From the NCBI GenBank assembly GCA_000817085.1, contig JUEM01000003.1, positions 48,881 to 112,880 of the forward strand: a stretch of DNA of 64,000 nt, in the 5' to 3' direction. Source of the stretch: a marine actinobacterium MedAcidi-G1. GTDB taxonomy: Bacteria; Actinomycetota; Acidimicrobiia; Acidimicrobiales; MedAcidi-G1. Position 1 is the stretch's first letter. Every line of letters starts with the position of its first letter. The notes below the pieces were generated by a model. The model did no database searches, was not told the DNA's origin, and worked only from the letters and a program-made list of their open reading frames with translations. This document shows, piece after piece, positions 53,654 through 61,912 of this stretch. A program made the position numbers and the translations under genes.

Positions 53654-55162
53654 GTGACCACTAACCTCATGATCTTAGCGTTTGAACGGCCTGCAATTGA
53701 CTGGCATGCTGTCGCTCCTGAGATAGTCCTGCTTTCTGTAGGAGTTCTTATAACACTTTTAGACATCTTATTTTTGGAAAAAGCGCGACCATATATGGCA
53801 GCTTTATCCGGTTTAGGAATTCTTGCTACAGCAATACCTCTACTGACTCTTGGTATTGACGGAACCGAGAGAGTCCTTTTCGATGGTGCTTATGTGGTTG
53901 ACAATTTTTCATTAGTACTAAAAGCCATTTTTCTTTTAGCAGGGTATGTAGTTATTCTCCTCTCAACCAATTACATAGTTGATGGTGATTATTGGGAGAG
54001 TGAATACTACGGCCTTCTTTTGGCTTCTCTGATGGGAATGATCATGATGGCTTCATCGAGAGATTTGATATCTATTTTTGTAGCTTTAGAGCTACTTTCA
54101 ATTCCTGCTTATCTAATGGTTGCTTGGAGAAAACGTGATCCCAAATCTAATGAAGCAGGCCTTAAGTATTACCTCATGGGTGTTTTTGCATCAGCAGTGA
54201 TGTTGTACGGAATGTCACTTTTGTTTGGAGTTAGTGGAACCACGGTGCTAAGTGAGATTGCTGATTCTATTGAGGCAGGTAACGGTTCCAGTTCTGTAAT
54301 GACACTAGGAATTGTTTTTGTAATAGCTGGATTTGCATTCAAAGTTTCCGCTGTTCCATTTCATACTTGGGCACCTGATGTGTATGAGGGAGCTCCAACA
54401 CCCGTAACAGCTTTTCTTTCGGTGGCCTCCAAAGCGGCAGGTTTTGTGGCGTTACTAGCTTTAATTTTTGTTGGTTTCTATGAGCTTTCAAATATTTGGG
54501 AACCGCTTATTTGGATACTTGCAGCACTCTCAATGACTGTGGGTAATTTAGTTGCATTGAGGCAAACAAATGTAGTCCGTCTGATGGCGTACTCTGGTGT
54601 TGCTCAGACAGGATTCATGATCGCTCCTTTAGCTGTAGCAGGTCACAGTTTAACCACCGGTGACCAGGCCCTTTCTGCGATCATTACATACTTAGCAATT
54701 TATGCGGCTATGAATCTTGGTGCATTTGCAGTAATTATTACTTTAGCGAGACGCACCGGGAGCGCAGAAATTGATTCATTTGCGGGAGCTTTTCATTTCG
54801 CCCCTGGGTTAACAGTTGCTATGACAATTTTCCTATTTTCTCTTGCGGGTATACCGCCCTTGGGAGGATGGTTCGCTAAATTTGAGGTATTTAGAGTTTT
54901 AGCAACTTCTGGGGAAGCTTGGGGTTATCTATTAGCTGTTGTTGCTGCCATTAATTCTGTCATAGCTCTTTTTTACTATGCGAATATTGCTCGTAAAATG
55001 TGGGCTGAAGAGCCTTCAGAAAACGATTTAAAAAATGTCGAAATAACACCCTCACTCGTATCTGCTTTGGCAATTTGTGTATTAGTTACTTTACTATTCG
55101 GAATATTCCCTCAATTAGTTGCTCGTTTTACAGAAGTTAGCCTGTTGGCTTTTGCTACTTAA
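53654..55162 (+). CDS. nuoN: NADH-quinone oxidoreductase subunit N (complex I-2)
   Basis: 502 residues, about 14 helices; VPFHTWAPDVYEGAPTPVTA and RQTNVVRLMAYSGVAQTGF are characteristic. GTG start. Last gene of the 11-gene operon; midA follows after 17 nt on the same strand. Confidence 0.93.
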   Translation: MTTNLMILAFERPAIDWHAVAPEIVLLSVGVLITLLDILFLEKARPYMAALSGLGILATAIPLLTLGIDGTERVLFDGAYVVDNFSLVLKAIFLLAGYVVILLSTNYIVDGDYWESEYYGLLLASLMGMIMMASSRDLISIFVALELLSIPAYLMVAWRKRDPKSNEAGLKYYLMGVFASAVMLYGMSLLFGVSGTTVLSEIADSIEAGNGSSSVMTLGIVFVIAGFAFKVSAVPFHTWAPDVYEGAPTPVTAFLSVASKAAGFVALLALIFVGFYELSNIWEPLIWILAALSMTVGNLVALRQTNVVRLMAYSGVAQTGFMIAPLAVAGHSLTTGDQALSAIITYLAIYAAMNLGAFAVIITLARRTGSAEIDSFAGAFHFAPGLTVAMTIFLFSLAGIPPLGGWFAKFEVFRVLATSGEAWGYLLAVVAAINSVIALFYYANIARKMWAEEPSENDLKNVEITPSLVSALAICVLVTLLFGIFPQLVARFTEVSLLAFAT

Positions 55163-55179
55163 ACTCACAAACGATTGGC

Positions 55180-56205
55180 ATGTTAACTGTTGATTTAAAA
55201 AATCGAATCAAAAGATCAGGGCCCCTCTCTTTTTCAGATTTTGTTGAATCCTGTCTCTACGATTTGGATGAAGGTTTTTATACTAAAAGAGGAAGCGCCG
55301 GACGACGAGGGGACTTTTTGACAAGTCCTGAAGTCGGCCCGTTTTTCGGTTTTCTTATCGCAAACTGGTTAGACGAGACGTGGCTGAAGTTAAATAAACC
55401 TGAAAACTTTCAAGTAGTTGAGGTTGGAGCAGGTAGCGGAACCCTTGCTAGAGCAATCATTGATGCTCAACCTCATTGCCTTAAAAATGGTGTTTACACG
55501 ATGGTCGAACGCTCTCAGAAATTAAGAGAGGAGCAGCCAACCTCGGAAAAACTAGTTTCGGCCACTGAGATTCCTGATTCTCCCTTAGTGGGTGCAGTTA
55601 TTGCAAATGAACTTTTAGATAATTTGCCGTTCGATCTATTAGAAGGAGATGGGGAATATTGGAAAGAGGTATGCATAGGTCTTATGAATGATCAATTTGT
55701 CGAGACTCTAATGGGTGAAAGTAAAGAATCAGTTGGAGTGCCACCCGTAAAAGGAGCACGAATACCAGTTCAAAACAAAGCCCACAACTGGGTGGAGAAT
55801 GCACTAGAGACTATTGTTTCGGGTTCTTTACTGGTAATTGATTATGCATCTACAACCCAAGAAATGAGCCAAAGACCTCAAGATTCATGGCTACGAACTT
55901 TCAAAAAGCATTCAAGAGGCGACAACCCTCTAGATAATATTGGGAATCAAGACATCACAGTCGAAGTGGCAATTGATCAACTACCCAATGGGGCATCTGT
56001 GTCTACACAAAGAGACTTTCTTAAAAACCAAGGGATAGATAGGTTGGTAGAGGAAGGACGTCATATATGGAAAGAATTTTCTTCTGTTGGTGATTTAAAA
56101 GCTGTCAAAGCACGCAGCAGGATAACTGAAGCAGAAGCGCTTCTTGACCCCGATGGTCTAGGAGGGTTTTTTGTTCTAGAGTGGGATCTGCCTTCAGTTG
56201 ATTAG
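55180..56205 (+). CDS. MidA/NDUFAF7-family SAM-dependent methyltransferase
   Basis: 341 residues. LSFSDFVESCLYDLDEGFYT and the shortly following RGDFLTSPEVGPFFGFLIAN are the family opening; QVVEVGAGSGTLARAI is the SAM motif and AVIANELLDNLPFDLLE completes the active-site region. In eukaryotes this family (NDUFAF7/MidA) symmetrically dimethylates one Arg of the complex I 49-kDa subunit during assembly. Its position right after two complex I operons, one of which keeps that Arg in NuoD, supports a matching role here; the activity itself is inferred. Confidence 0.9.
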   Translation: MLTVDLKNRIKRSGPLSFSDFVESCLYDLDEGFYTKRGSAGRRGDFLTSPEVGPFFGFLIANWLDETWLKLNKPENFQVVEVGAGSGTLARAIIDAQPHCLKNGVYTMVERSQKLREEQPTSEKLVSATEIPDSPLVGAVIANELLDNLPFDLLEGDGEYWKEVCIGLMNDQFVETLMGESKESVGVPPVKGARIPVQNKAHNWVENALETIVSGSLLVIDYASTTQEMSQRPQDSWLRTFKKHSRGDNPLDNIGNQDITVEVAIDQLPNGASVSTQRDFLKNQGIDRLVEEGRHIWKEFSSVGDLKAVKARSRITEAEALLDPDGLGGFFVLEWDLPSVD

Positions 56206-56295
56206 ATAACCAGAAACTGTAAAACCCTTTAACCCCGCTAGGTAAGTAAACCCCAGACTTTGTCTAAAATTACCTAATCAACCAAGGGAGCAATA
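56206..56295 (+). other. midA-acs intergenic region
   Basis: 90 nt. Contains a TAAAAT -10-like hexamer around 56265 and the acs ribosome site GGGAG (56285-56289). An independent acs promoter is plausible, but no -35 element could be assigned with confidence. Confidence 0.35.
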
Positions 56296-58290
56296 ATGAG
56301 CGAATCAACAATCGAAGAGTTCTACGTTGAGGATCGAACATTTCCACCTGATCCAGAATTTGTGGAAAAAGCATTGCTTAATGATTCTTCCCATTATGAA
56401 GAGGCAGTTTCCGACTACGAAGCGTTTTGGGCTAGACAAGCAAGAGAATTGATTAGTTGGGATAAGGATTTCGATACGACGCTTGAATGGGATCTGCCTT
56501 TTGCTAAATGGTTCGTAGGTGGTCAACTTAATATTTCTTACAACTGTTTGGACAGACATGTAGAGGCAGGTCATGGGGGGAGAGTTGCTTATTATTGGGA
56601 AGGGGAACCCGGCGACACTCGAAAAATTACTTATCAAGACCTTCTTGTGGAAGTTTCTAAATTCGCAAATGTTTTGAAAGAGCTTGGTTTAAATAAGGGA
56701 GACCGAGTGGCCATATATATGCCGATGATCCCTGAACTCCCTGTAGCCATGCTTGCCTGCGCCAGAATCGGGTTGGTGCACAGTGTTATATTTGGAGGTT
56801 TTTCACCTGACTCAATTATCGATCGGTGTGAAGATGCTCAGGCAAGGCTAATAATTACTGCTGATGCGGGTTACAGACGTGGGGTTCCATCGGCTTTAAA
56901 AACAAATGTTGATGCGGCATTAGAAAATGGTGCCCCAACTGTTGAGCATGTAGTAGTTGTCAACCGATGTGATACAGAAGTTCAAATGGTTGAAGGTCGT
57001 GACCATTGGTGGCATGAACTAGCTGAAAAAGCAGCCTCTGATTGCCCCGCTGAATCATTAGATAGCGAAGATCTCCTTTATTTGCTCTATACGTCAGGTA
57101 CAACGGCCAAGCCTAAAGGCATTATGCACACGACTGCGGGATATTTAACTCAAGTCATGTATACACATCGTTACACCTTTGATTTAAATCGAGACAAAGA
57201 TATTTATTGGTGTGCAGCAGACATCGGATGGGTAACAGGACATAGTTATATCGTTTATGGTCCTTTAGCTAATGGCTGCACTTCAGTGATATATGAAGGC
57301 ACACCGGATACCCCCCGTTTGGATCTTCGTTCCGATGATCCATCAAAGTGGTCTAAAGATCGCCTATGGGACATCATTGAACGTTACGGCGTTACTCAGC
57401 TATATACCGCCCCGACAGCTATAAGGACTTTTATGAAGTGGGGCGAACAAGAACCTGCTTCACACGACTTGTCTTCTTTAAGAGTTTTAGGAACAGTAGG
57501 TGAGCCAATAAACCCAGAAGCATGGATGTGGTATCACGAGAATATTGGAGGAGAAAAATGTCCGATTGTTGACACTTGGTGGCAAACGGAAACCGGGGGT
57601 CATATGATCACACCACTACCAGGTTTGACTACGACTAAACCTGGATCTGCTTGTCAACCAATACCCGGAGTATTTGCGGAAGTAGTTGATGATGATGGAG
57701 TTAAAATTAAAGAAGGGGGAGGATATTTGACGATTACACACCCTTGGCCCGGAATGCTTAGAGGTATTTGGGGTGATCCTGAAAGATATAAAGAGACCTA
57801 TTGGTCACGTTTTCAAGGTAAGTATTTTGCGGGTGATGGAGCGAAACTAGACAAAGATGGTTACTTGTGGTTACTGGGAAGAGTCGACGATGTTATGAAC
57901 GTTTCAGGCCACCGAATTTCAACGGCAGAAGTTGAATCAGCCTTAGTCGATCATCCTTCAGTAGCTGAGGCGGCAGTGGTTGGAGTTGCTGATTCGACTA
58001 CAGGGCAGGCAATCGTTGGATATGTGATTTTGAGAGAAACTTTTGAATCTTCAGACATTCTTGGAGAGGAGATACGCTCTCATGTTGCGACAAAGTTAGG
58101 GCCAATTGCCAGACCAAAAACAGTTGTTTTAGTTCCTGATCTACCTAAAACGAGAAGTGGAAAAATAATGAGACGACTATTGCGCGATGTTGCTGAAGGT
58201 AGAGATTTAGGTGATACAACTACTCTGGCTGATTCGGGTGTTGTAGAAGAGATTAGAATTCGAGCAGTTGAATCTCCTGAGGAAGATTAA
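56296..58290 (+). CDS. acs: Acetyl-CoA synthetase
   Basis: 664 residues. Activates acetate to acetyl-AMP and then acetyl-CoA. AMP-binding P-loop LLYTSGTTAKPKGIMHTTAG, WWQTETGGHMITP, and the C-terminal TRSGKIMRRLLRDVAEG with the catalytic Lys (the usual acetylation target). N-terminal WAREL-type ACAS domain (YEAFWARQARELISWDKDF) is present, so it is full length. GGGAG ribosome site. A role in feeding acetate into the TCA cycle beneath the respiratory genes is inferred. Confidence 0.95.
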   Translation: MSESTIEEFYVEDRTFPPDPEFVEKALLNDSSHYEEAVSDYEAFWARQARELISWDKDFDTTLEWDLPFAKWFVGGQLNISYNCLDRHVEAGHGGRVAYYWEGEPGDTRKITYQDLLVEVSKFANVLKELGLNKGDRVAIYMPMIPELPVAMLACARIGLVHSVIFGGFSPDSIIDRCEDAQARLIITADAGYRRGVPSALKTNVDAALENGAPTVEHVVVVNRCDTEVQMVEGRDHWWHELAEKAASDCPAESLDSEDLLYLLYTSGTTAKPKGIMHTTAGYLTQVMYTHRYTFDLNRDKDIYWCAADIGWVTGHSYIVYGPLANGCTSVIYEGTPDTPRLDLRSDDPSKWSKDRLWDIIERYGVTQLYTAPTAIRTFMKWGEQEPASHDLSSLRVLGTVGEPINPEAWMWYHENIGGEKCPIVDTWWQTETGGHMITPLPGLTTTKPGSACQPIPGVFAEVVDDDGVKIKEGGGYLTITHPWPGMLRGIWGDPERYKETYWSRFQGKYFAGDGAKLDKDGYLWLLGRVDDVMNVSGHRISTAEVESALVDHPSVAEAAVVGVADSTTGQAIVGYVILRETFESSDILGEEIRSHVATKLGPIARPKTVVLVPDLPKTRSGKIMRRLLRDVAEGRDLGDTTTLADSGVVEEIRIRAVESPEED

Positions 58291-58299
58291 GAACGTTTG

Positions 58300-58782
58300 A
58301 TGTTAATTTATAGGAACATAGAACCTGCATCTGGCTCTGTTCTGGTAGTTGATATAGACGGCGTGATAGCTGATGCATCAGCCCACCAACATTTTTTAAA
58401 TAGTGAGAGCCAGAAATGGGAAGAATTCTTTGAGGCTTCTTTAAATAGCCGAGTCCTCAGAGAAGGCAAAGAACTTGTGAAAGGTCTTTCTCAACTGATA
58501 CCTATTTTTTTAATGACAGCGCGACCTTCTTATCTTTTAGAAAAAACTGTTTTTTGGTTGAATCAAAATGAAATTTTCTGGGATGCTCTTTTAATGAGAG
58601 AAGGGGAAGACAATCGTAGTTCCCCAGAAGTTAAGTTAGATTTATTAAGAGATTTAATTGAAAGTGGATACAAACCAAAACTTGCTCTCGATGATGATCC
58701 GCGAAATCTTTTAATGTTCTGGGAACAGAAAGTTCCCTCTATTTATGTTCATTCAGGGTATTACGAAGTAAACAAATTTTGA
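58300..58782 (+). CDS. HAD-like phosphatase (polynucleotide-kinase 3'-phosphatase type)
   Basis: 160 residues from the ATG at 58300, 9 nt after acs. Motif I is [18 protein letters not shown], motif II is [14 protein letters not shown], and motif IV-like acidic residues are in [14 protein letters not shown]. The organisation resembles the small HAD phosphatase domains related to the T4 polynucleotide kinase phosphatase. Substrate unknown. Confidence 0.8.
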   Translation: MLIYRNIEPASGSVLVVDIDGVIADASAHQHFLNSESQKWEEFFEASLNSRVLREGKELVKGLSQLIPIFLMTARPSYLLEKTVFWLNQNEIFWDALLMREGEDNRSSPEVKLDLLRDLIESGYKPKLALDDDPRNLLMFWEQKVPSIYVHSGYYEVNKF

Positions 58783-58813
58783 TATTGTTACATTCCAGAA
58801 AACCGAGGTAAAT

Positions 58814-59695
58814 ATGATAAATACAGCGAAAACTTTCAGTTTGTTAGCACTTTTAGGCGGTCTTTTTATTGTTATAGGGGGCGCAATCGGTGGTTCAGGA
58901 GGCCTTATTTTTGGTCTTGTGATTGGTTTATTATTCGTTGGTGGAAGTTACTGGTTTAGTGACAGACTTGCAATTGCTTCAGCTCGAGCTGTTCCAGCAG
59001 AGCCATCTGATTACCCCGAATATCACAAGGTAATGACAGAGTTATCGATGGCAGCCGGACTACCAATGCCAAAGTTGTACATTTCACCCAATAAACAACC
59101 GAATGCTTTTGCAACAGGCAGGAATCCCGAGCATGCCGCTGTTGCTGTAACACAAGGTCTTTTAGACAATCTAGATTGGTATGAGATAAGAGGGGTATTA
59201 GCCCATGAATTAAGTCATATTGAAAACCGTGATATTTTAATTGGTTCTGTTGCAGCCACAATTGGAATGGCAATAACACTTATAGCTCGGATGGCTTTCT
59301 GGGCTGCTATGTTCAGTGGAGGTCGTGGCAGAGACAGAAATCCGTTAGGTGAAATTGCATTTGCAATAATGGCACCTATAGCAGCCATGCTGATTCAGGC
59401 GGCTATAAGTCGAACTCGAGAATATAAGGCCGATGCTACAGCAGCGCGACTTATTGGAGACGGAGAACCACTTGCCAGAGCATTGGAGAAATTAGAAATT
59501 GCATCTGGCCGTATTCCTTCGGGAATTGATCCAAGCCAAGCGTCGTCTTATATTGTCAATCCATTAAAAGCAGAGGCCCGTGGTCGTGGAGGGAGCCGTG
59601 TTTTTTCAACTCATCCCCCTACAGCTGAGAGGGTGGAAAGATTACGAAATGGTTCTTGGAATCAAGGAACAGTTGGTGGCGGTCCTATTTCTTAG
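58814..59695 (+). CDS. htpX: HtpX-like membrane zinc metalloprotease (M48)
   Basis: 293 residues. Two N-terminal helices, catalytic site [17 protein letters not shown] (HExxH, with the third ligand Glu in [17 protein letters not shown]), and two further helices between. Involved in quality control of membrane proteins. Its TAG overlaps the stop of convergent yajQ by 4 nt. Confidence 0.93.
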   Translation: MINTAKTFSLLALLGGLFIVIGGAIGGSGGLIFGLVIGLLFVGGSYWFSDRLAIASARAVPAEPSDYPEYHKVMTELSMAAGLPMPKLYISPNKQPNAFATGRNPEHAAVAVTQGLLDNLDWYEIRGVLAHELSHIENRDILIGSVAATIGMAITLIARMAFWAAMFSGGRGRDRNPLGEIAFAIMAPIAAMLIQAAISRTREYKADATAARLIGDGEPLARALEKLEIASGRIPSGIDPSQASSYIVNPLKAEARGRGGSRVFSTHPPTAERVERLRNGSWNQGTVGGGPIS

Positions 59696-60180
59696 TCTCG
59701 AAAGTTTATAAATTGAAGTGGCAACTCAATTTTGCTCGCTTTCAGTGAGGTAATTACCTCCTGAAGAGTGTCGCGTTTTTTGCCACTAACTCTTATTTGG
59801 TCACCTTGATTTTGTGATTGGATGCCTTTAATTCCTAAGTCTTTTATTTGACGATTAATAGATTTAGAATCTTCATTCCCAATACCTGACTGTAATTTTG
59901 CTAATTTCTGACTTCTTCCCCCAGCTGCAGGTTCTAAATTTTGCCATAAAAGTGTTTTCAAGGAAACTTTTCTTTTTACTAATTTTTCTTCAAGTACTAT
60001 CTGTAAAGCGCTAAGTCGGTCCTCTGTCGAGGATTCAATCTTTATTGAATCCTCATTTAGTTCAACTTCTGAATTTGTTCCTTTGAAATCGAAGCGATTA
60101 TTTATTTCACGCTCCGCTTGGTCGACTGCATTTCTAACTTCCTGGTGATCGTATTGTGAAACAATGTCAAAAGATGGCAT
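59692..60180 (-). CDS. yajQ: YajQ-family nucleotide-binding protein
   Basis: 162 residues. [20 protein letters not shown] and the following [10 protein letters not shown] are the family signature, and [16 protein letters not shown] ends the second repeat. Relatives bind cyclic-di-GMP or RNA/nucleotides; function in this organism unknown. Converges on htpX with overlapping stops. Confidence 0.93.
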   Translation of the reverse strand: MPSFDIVSQYDHQEVRNAVDQAEREINNRFDFKGTNSEVELNEDSIKIESSTEDRLSALQIVLEEKLVKRKVSLKTLLWQNLEPAAGGRSQKLAKLQSGIGNEDSKSINRQIKDLGIKGIQSQNQGDQIRVSGKKRDTLQEVITSLKASKIELPLQFINFRD

Positions 60181-60256
60181 GCAATCACCTTACTTGTTTG
60201 TGATGGATGTAACTTACAGGTGTCTTGTGCTTATGCTCCCATTAGCATCCGATAAG

Positions 60257-60339
60257 GGGTCGGTGCCCGAGTGGCCAAAGGGAACGGGCTGTAAACCCGT
60301 CGGCGTATGCCTTCGGAGGTTCAAATCCTCCCCGGCCCA
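60257..60339 (+). tRNA. tRNA-Tyr (GTA)
   Basis: 83 nt, class II with long variable arm. Acceptor GGGTCGG pairs with CCGGCCC, discriminator A; anticodon GTA sits in CGGGCTGTAAACCCG; T-arm GGAGGTTCAAATCCTCC. CCA is not encoded. Followed at once by a strong hairpin. Confidence 0.95.
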
Positions 60340-60344
60340 CAATT

Positions 60345-60379
60345 AGGTGGCCCAGAACTATTTTGGTTCTGGGCCACCT
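60345..60379 (+). terminator. Strong hairpin terminator after tRNA-Tyr
   Basis: 14-bp perfect stem AGGTGGCCCAGAAC / GTTCTGGGCCACCT with a 7-nt loop, followed by the U-rich GCATTTATTATTCTTT. It lies 5 nt after tRNA-Tyr, and its right arm and loop also encode the last codons and stop of the minus-strand GNAT gene. Confidence 0.75.
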
Positions 60380-60879
60380 GCATTTATTATTCTTTGCATT
60401 ACGACAACATCCTGCCACTTTCCGAATTTCCTGCCTATTTCTTTTTCGGTGCCTACAATTTCAAAATCAAATCTTTGATGGAGAGCGATACTCGCTTCAT
60501 TGGCTCCTCCGATCCGTGCGATTACAGCGTGAAATCCGCTTGACTTTGCTACTTCCAATAAGTGAAAAAGTAACTCGCCAGCTATACCCTGATTTCTGAA
60601 TTCTTCATTTATATAGATTGAGTCTTCTACAGTTGTCCTGTAGGCAGCTCTTGATTTGTAAGGAGAAAGAGAAGCGAAACCCAGTATTTTGTTACTCATT
60701 TCAGCGACTAATACGCTAAACGCGCCTGATCTTTCAGTAAGCCACTCTTCTTGTTCTTCGGTGGTTCTCTCAACTAGATCAAAAGTTGCCGTTGAATTTC
60801 TTACTTCGTGGTTATATATTTCTCGAATTGTTTCTGCATCTTTTTGTTTAGCTAGGCGTATTTGTATACCTTTTTCCAT
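60358..60879 (-). CDS. GNAT acetyltransferase, phosphinothricin/methionine-sulfoximine type
   Basis: 173 residues from the ATG at 60879 (an earlier in-frame start adds residues unlike the family). NHEVRNSTATFDLVERTTEE and YKSRAAYRTTVEDSIYI are characteristic of the Pat/MnaT group, and RNQGIAGELLFHLLE is the acetyl-CoA loop. Such enzymes acetylate the free amino group of amino acids or analogues. Last codons lie in the tRNA-Tyr terminator hairpin. Confidence 0.87.
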   Translation of the reverse strand: MEKGIQIRLAKQKDAETIREIYNHEVRNSTATFDLVERTTEEQEEWLTERSGAFSVLVAEMSNKILGFASLSPYKSRAAYRTTVEDSIYINEEFRNQGIAGELLFHLLEVAKSSGFHAVIARIGGANEASIALHQRFDFEIVGTEKEIGRKFGKWQDVVVMQRIINAGGPEPK

Positions 60880-60967
60880 ACTCTGACTGTAGTAAGGCTT
60901 AACAGCAGGCAAGTGGACGTTGGGGTAACTACACTGACGTGGCATCCTGTCAATAAGCCTTTGGCTG

Positions 60968-61040
60968 GCCCCCTTAGCTCAGTCGGCAGAGCGTCTCCAT
61001 GGTAAGGAGAAGGTCGACAGTTCGATTCTGTCAGGGGGCT
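60968..61040 (+). tRNA. tRNA-Thr (GGT)
   Basis: 73 nt. Acceptor GCCCCCT pairs with AGGGGGC, discriminator T; anticodon GGT in CTCCATGGTAAGGAG; T-arm GACAGTTCGATTCTGTC. CCA not encoded. tRNA-Met follows after 3 nt. Confidence 0.93.
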
Positions 61041-61043
61041 CGG

Positions 61044-61117
61044 GGCGACGTAGCTCAGTAGGTAAGAGCGCCCGACTCATAATCGGGAGGTCGACAGTTC
61101 AAGTCTGTCCGTCGCTA
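61044..61117 (+). tRNA. tRNA-Met (CAT), elongator type
   Basis: 74 nt. Acceptor GGCGACG pairs with CGTCGCT including a G-U first pair; anticodon CAT in CCCGACTCATAATCGGG; T-arm GACAGTTCAAGTCTGTC. The C-A first-pair mismatch of initiator tRNA is absent, so this is elongator Met, or less likely a CAT-anticodon Ile tRNA modified by TilS. Confidence 0.9.
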
Positions 61118-61178
61118 CTATTAAAATTGATAAGGTTCTTGGTGGCGACTCGCTATGTTGCTGCTACCGTTTTATAGT

Positions 61179-61203
61179 CCACTAAACCAAATCAGGTTAG
61201 TGG
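61179..61203. promoter_or_regulatory. Inverted repeat upstream of rpmB
   Basis: CCACTAAACC-AAATCA-GGTTAGTGG: 9-bp arms with one bulged A. It directly follows a TATAGT -10-like hexamer (61173-61178) and ends 29 nt before rpmB. It could be an operator (Zur-type regulation is known for zinc-free L28/L33 genes in other actinobacteria) or a leader hairpin. Confidence 0.45.
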
Positions 61204-61231
61204 TTAAATTTAAATGTTTCAGGAGTTAAAG

Positions 61232-61468
61232 ATGTCTAAGGTATGCCAGGTAACCGGTAAGAAACCGGGGTTTGGCAAACAACTATCGCATTCGCATCGT
61301 AGAACTAATCGACGTTGGAACCCAAATGTACAACGTAAGCGTTATTGGTTGCCGAGTGAAAAGCGGTGGATAAAGCTAAATGTAAGTACTAAAGGAATAA
61401 AGACAATCGATAAGAGGGGCATTGAAAGTGTTGTTGCCAACATGCGCCGACAAGGACAGAAGGTCTAA
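61232..61468 (+). CDS. rpmB: 50S ribosomal protein L28
   Basis: 78 residues from the ATG at 61232, which has an AGGAG site 7 nt upstream; an earlier ATG at 61214 would place the ribosome site inside the gene. [20 protein letters not shown] and [17 protein letters not shown] are the L28 pattern. Only one Cys remains, so the zinc-ribbon form is absent (E. coli-like, zinc-free type). Paired with rpmG. Confidence 0.94.
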   Translation: MSKVCQVTGKKPGFGKQLSHSHRRTNRRWNPNVQRKRYWLPSEKRWIKLNVSTKGIKTIDKRGIESVVANMRRQGQKV

Positions 61469-61473
61469 AAGTT

Positions 61474-61635
61474 ATGGGTAGTGATAAACGTCCAATAATT
61501 AAACTGCGTTCAACAGCTGGTACTGGTTATACCTATGTAACTACAAAAAATAAAACCAATACACGTGAAAGAATTGAACTGAAAAAGTATGACCCAGTAG
61601 TTAGAAAGCATGTTCTTTTTAAAGAAGAACGTTAA
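61474..61635 (+). CDS. rpmG: 50S ribosomal protein L33 (zinc-free form)
   Basis: 53 residues, starting 5 nt after rpm[21 protein letters not shown] and [12 protein letters not shown] are diagnostic of L33; there is no cysteine at all, so it is the zinc-independent type. Confidence 0.94.
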   Translation: MGSDKRPIIKLRSTAGTGYTYVTTKNKTNTRERIELKKYDPVVRKHVLFKEER

Positions 61636-61749
61636 ATATTATTACTTCTAATGGAATGTTCATCTAAAACTCGTGCAGCCTATCCAACCCCACTGGTATC
61701 CTGCCAATGAACCGATTTTTAGGATTCTTTTGTTTTCTTTTTGGTTCAA

Positions 61750-61825
61750 AGGGCAGTGGCTCAATTGGTAGAGCACCGGTCTCCAAAACCGGCGGTTGGG
61801 GGTTCAAGTCCCTCCTGCCCTGCCA
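61750..61825 (+). tRNA. tRNA-Trp (CCA)
   Basis: 76 nt including the encoded 3' CCA. Acceptor AGGGCAG pairs with CTGCCCT, discriminator G; anticodon CCA in CCGGTCTCCAAAACCGG; T-arm GGGGGTTCAAGTCCCTC. Placement just before secE-nusG is a common arrangement in bacteria. Confidence 0.96.
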
Positions 61826-61863
61826 TTTGGTTTTAGATCGTTGCATAAAAGCACATAATGGCT

Positions 61864-61882
61864 ATCAGGCCAATAGCCTGAT
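61864..61882. repeat. Hairpin between tRNA-Trp and secE
   Basis: ATCAGGC - CAATA - GCCTGAT, 7-bp perfect arms, followed by TTTAAGAC. It may partly terminate the tRNA transcript or form part of the secE leader; the T-run is too weak for a firm terminator call. Confidence 0.4.
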
Positions 61883-61912
61883 TTAAGACAAATATAAAGA
61901 TACGAGATTTTT

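Noticed and set aside
44587..55162. Second nuo operon as an assembly duplication
   Set aside because: Subunit lengths, tails and motifs differ clearly (for example HRG versus HTG in NuoD, different NuoL repeats) and three genes are missing.
61664..61846. Minus-strand frame containing RRDLNPQPPVLETGALP
   Set aside because: This is the well-known spurious translation of the antisense strand of a tRNA gene; it overlaps tRNA-Trp.
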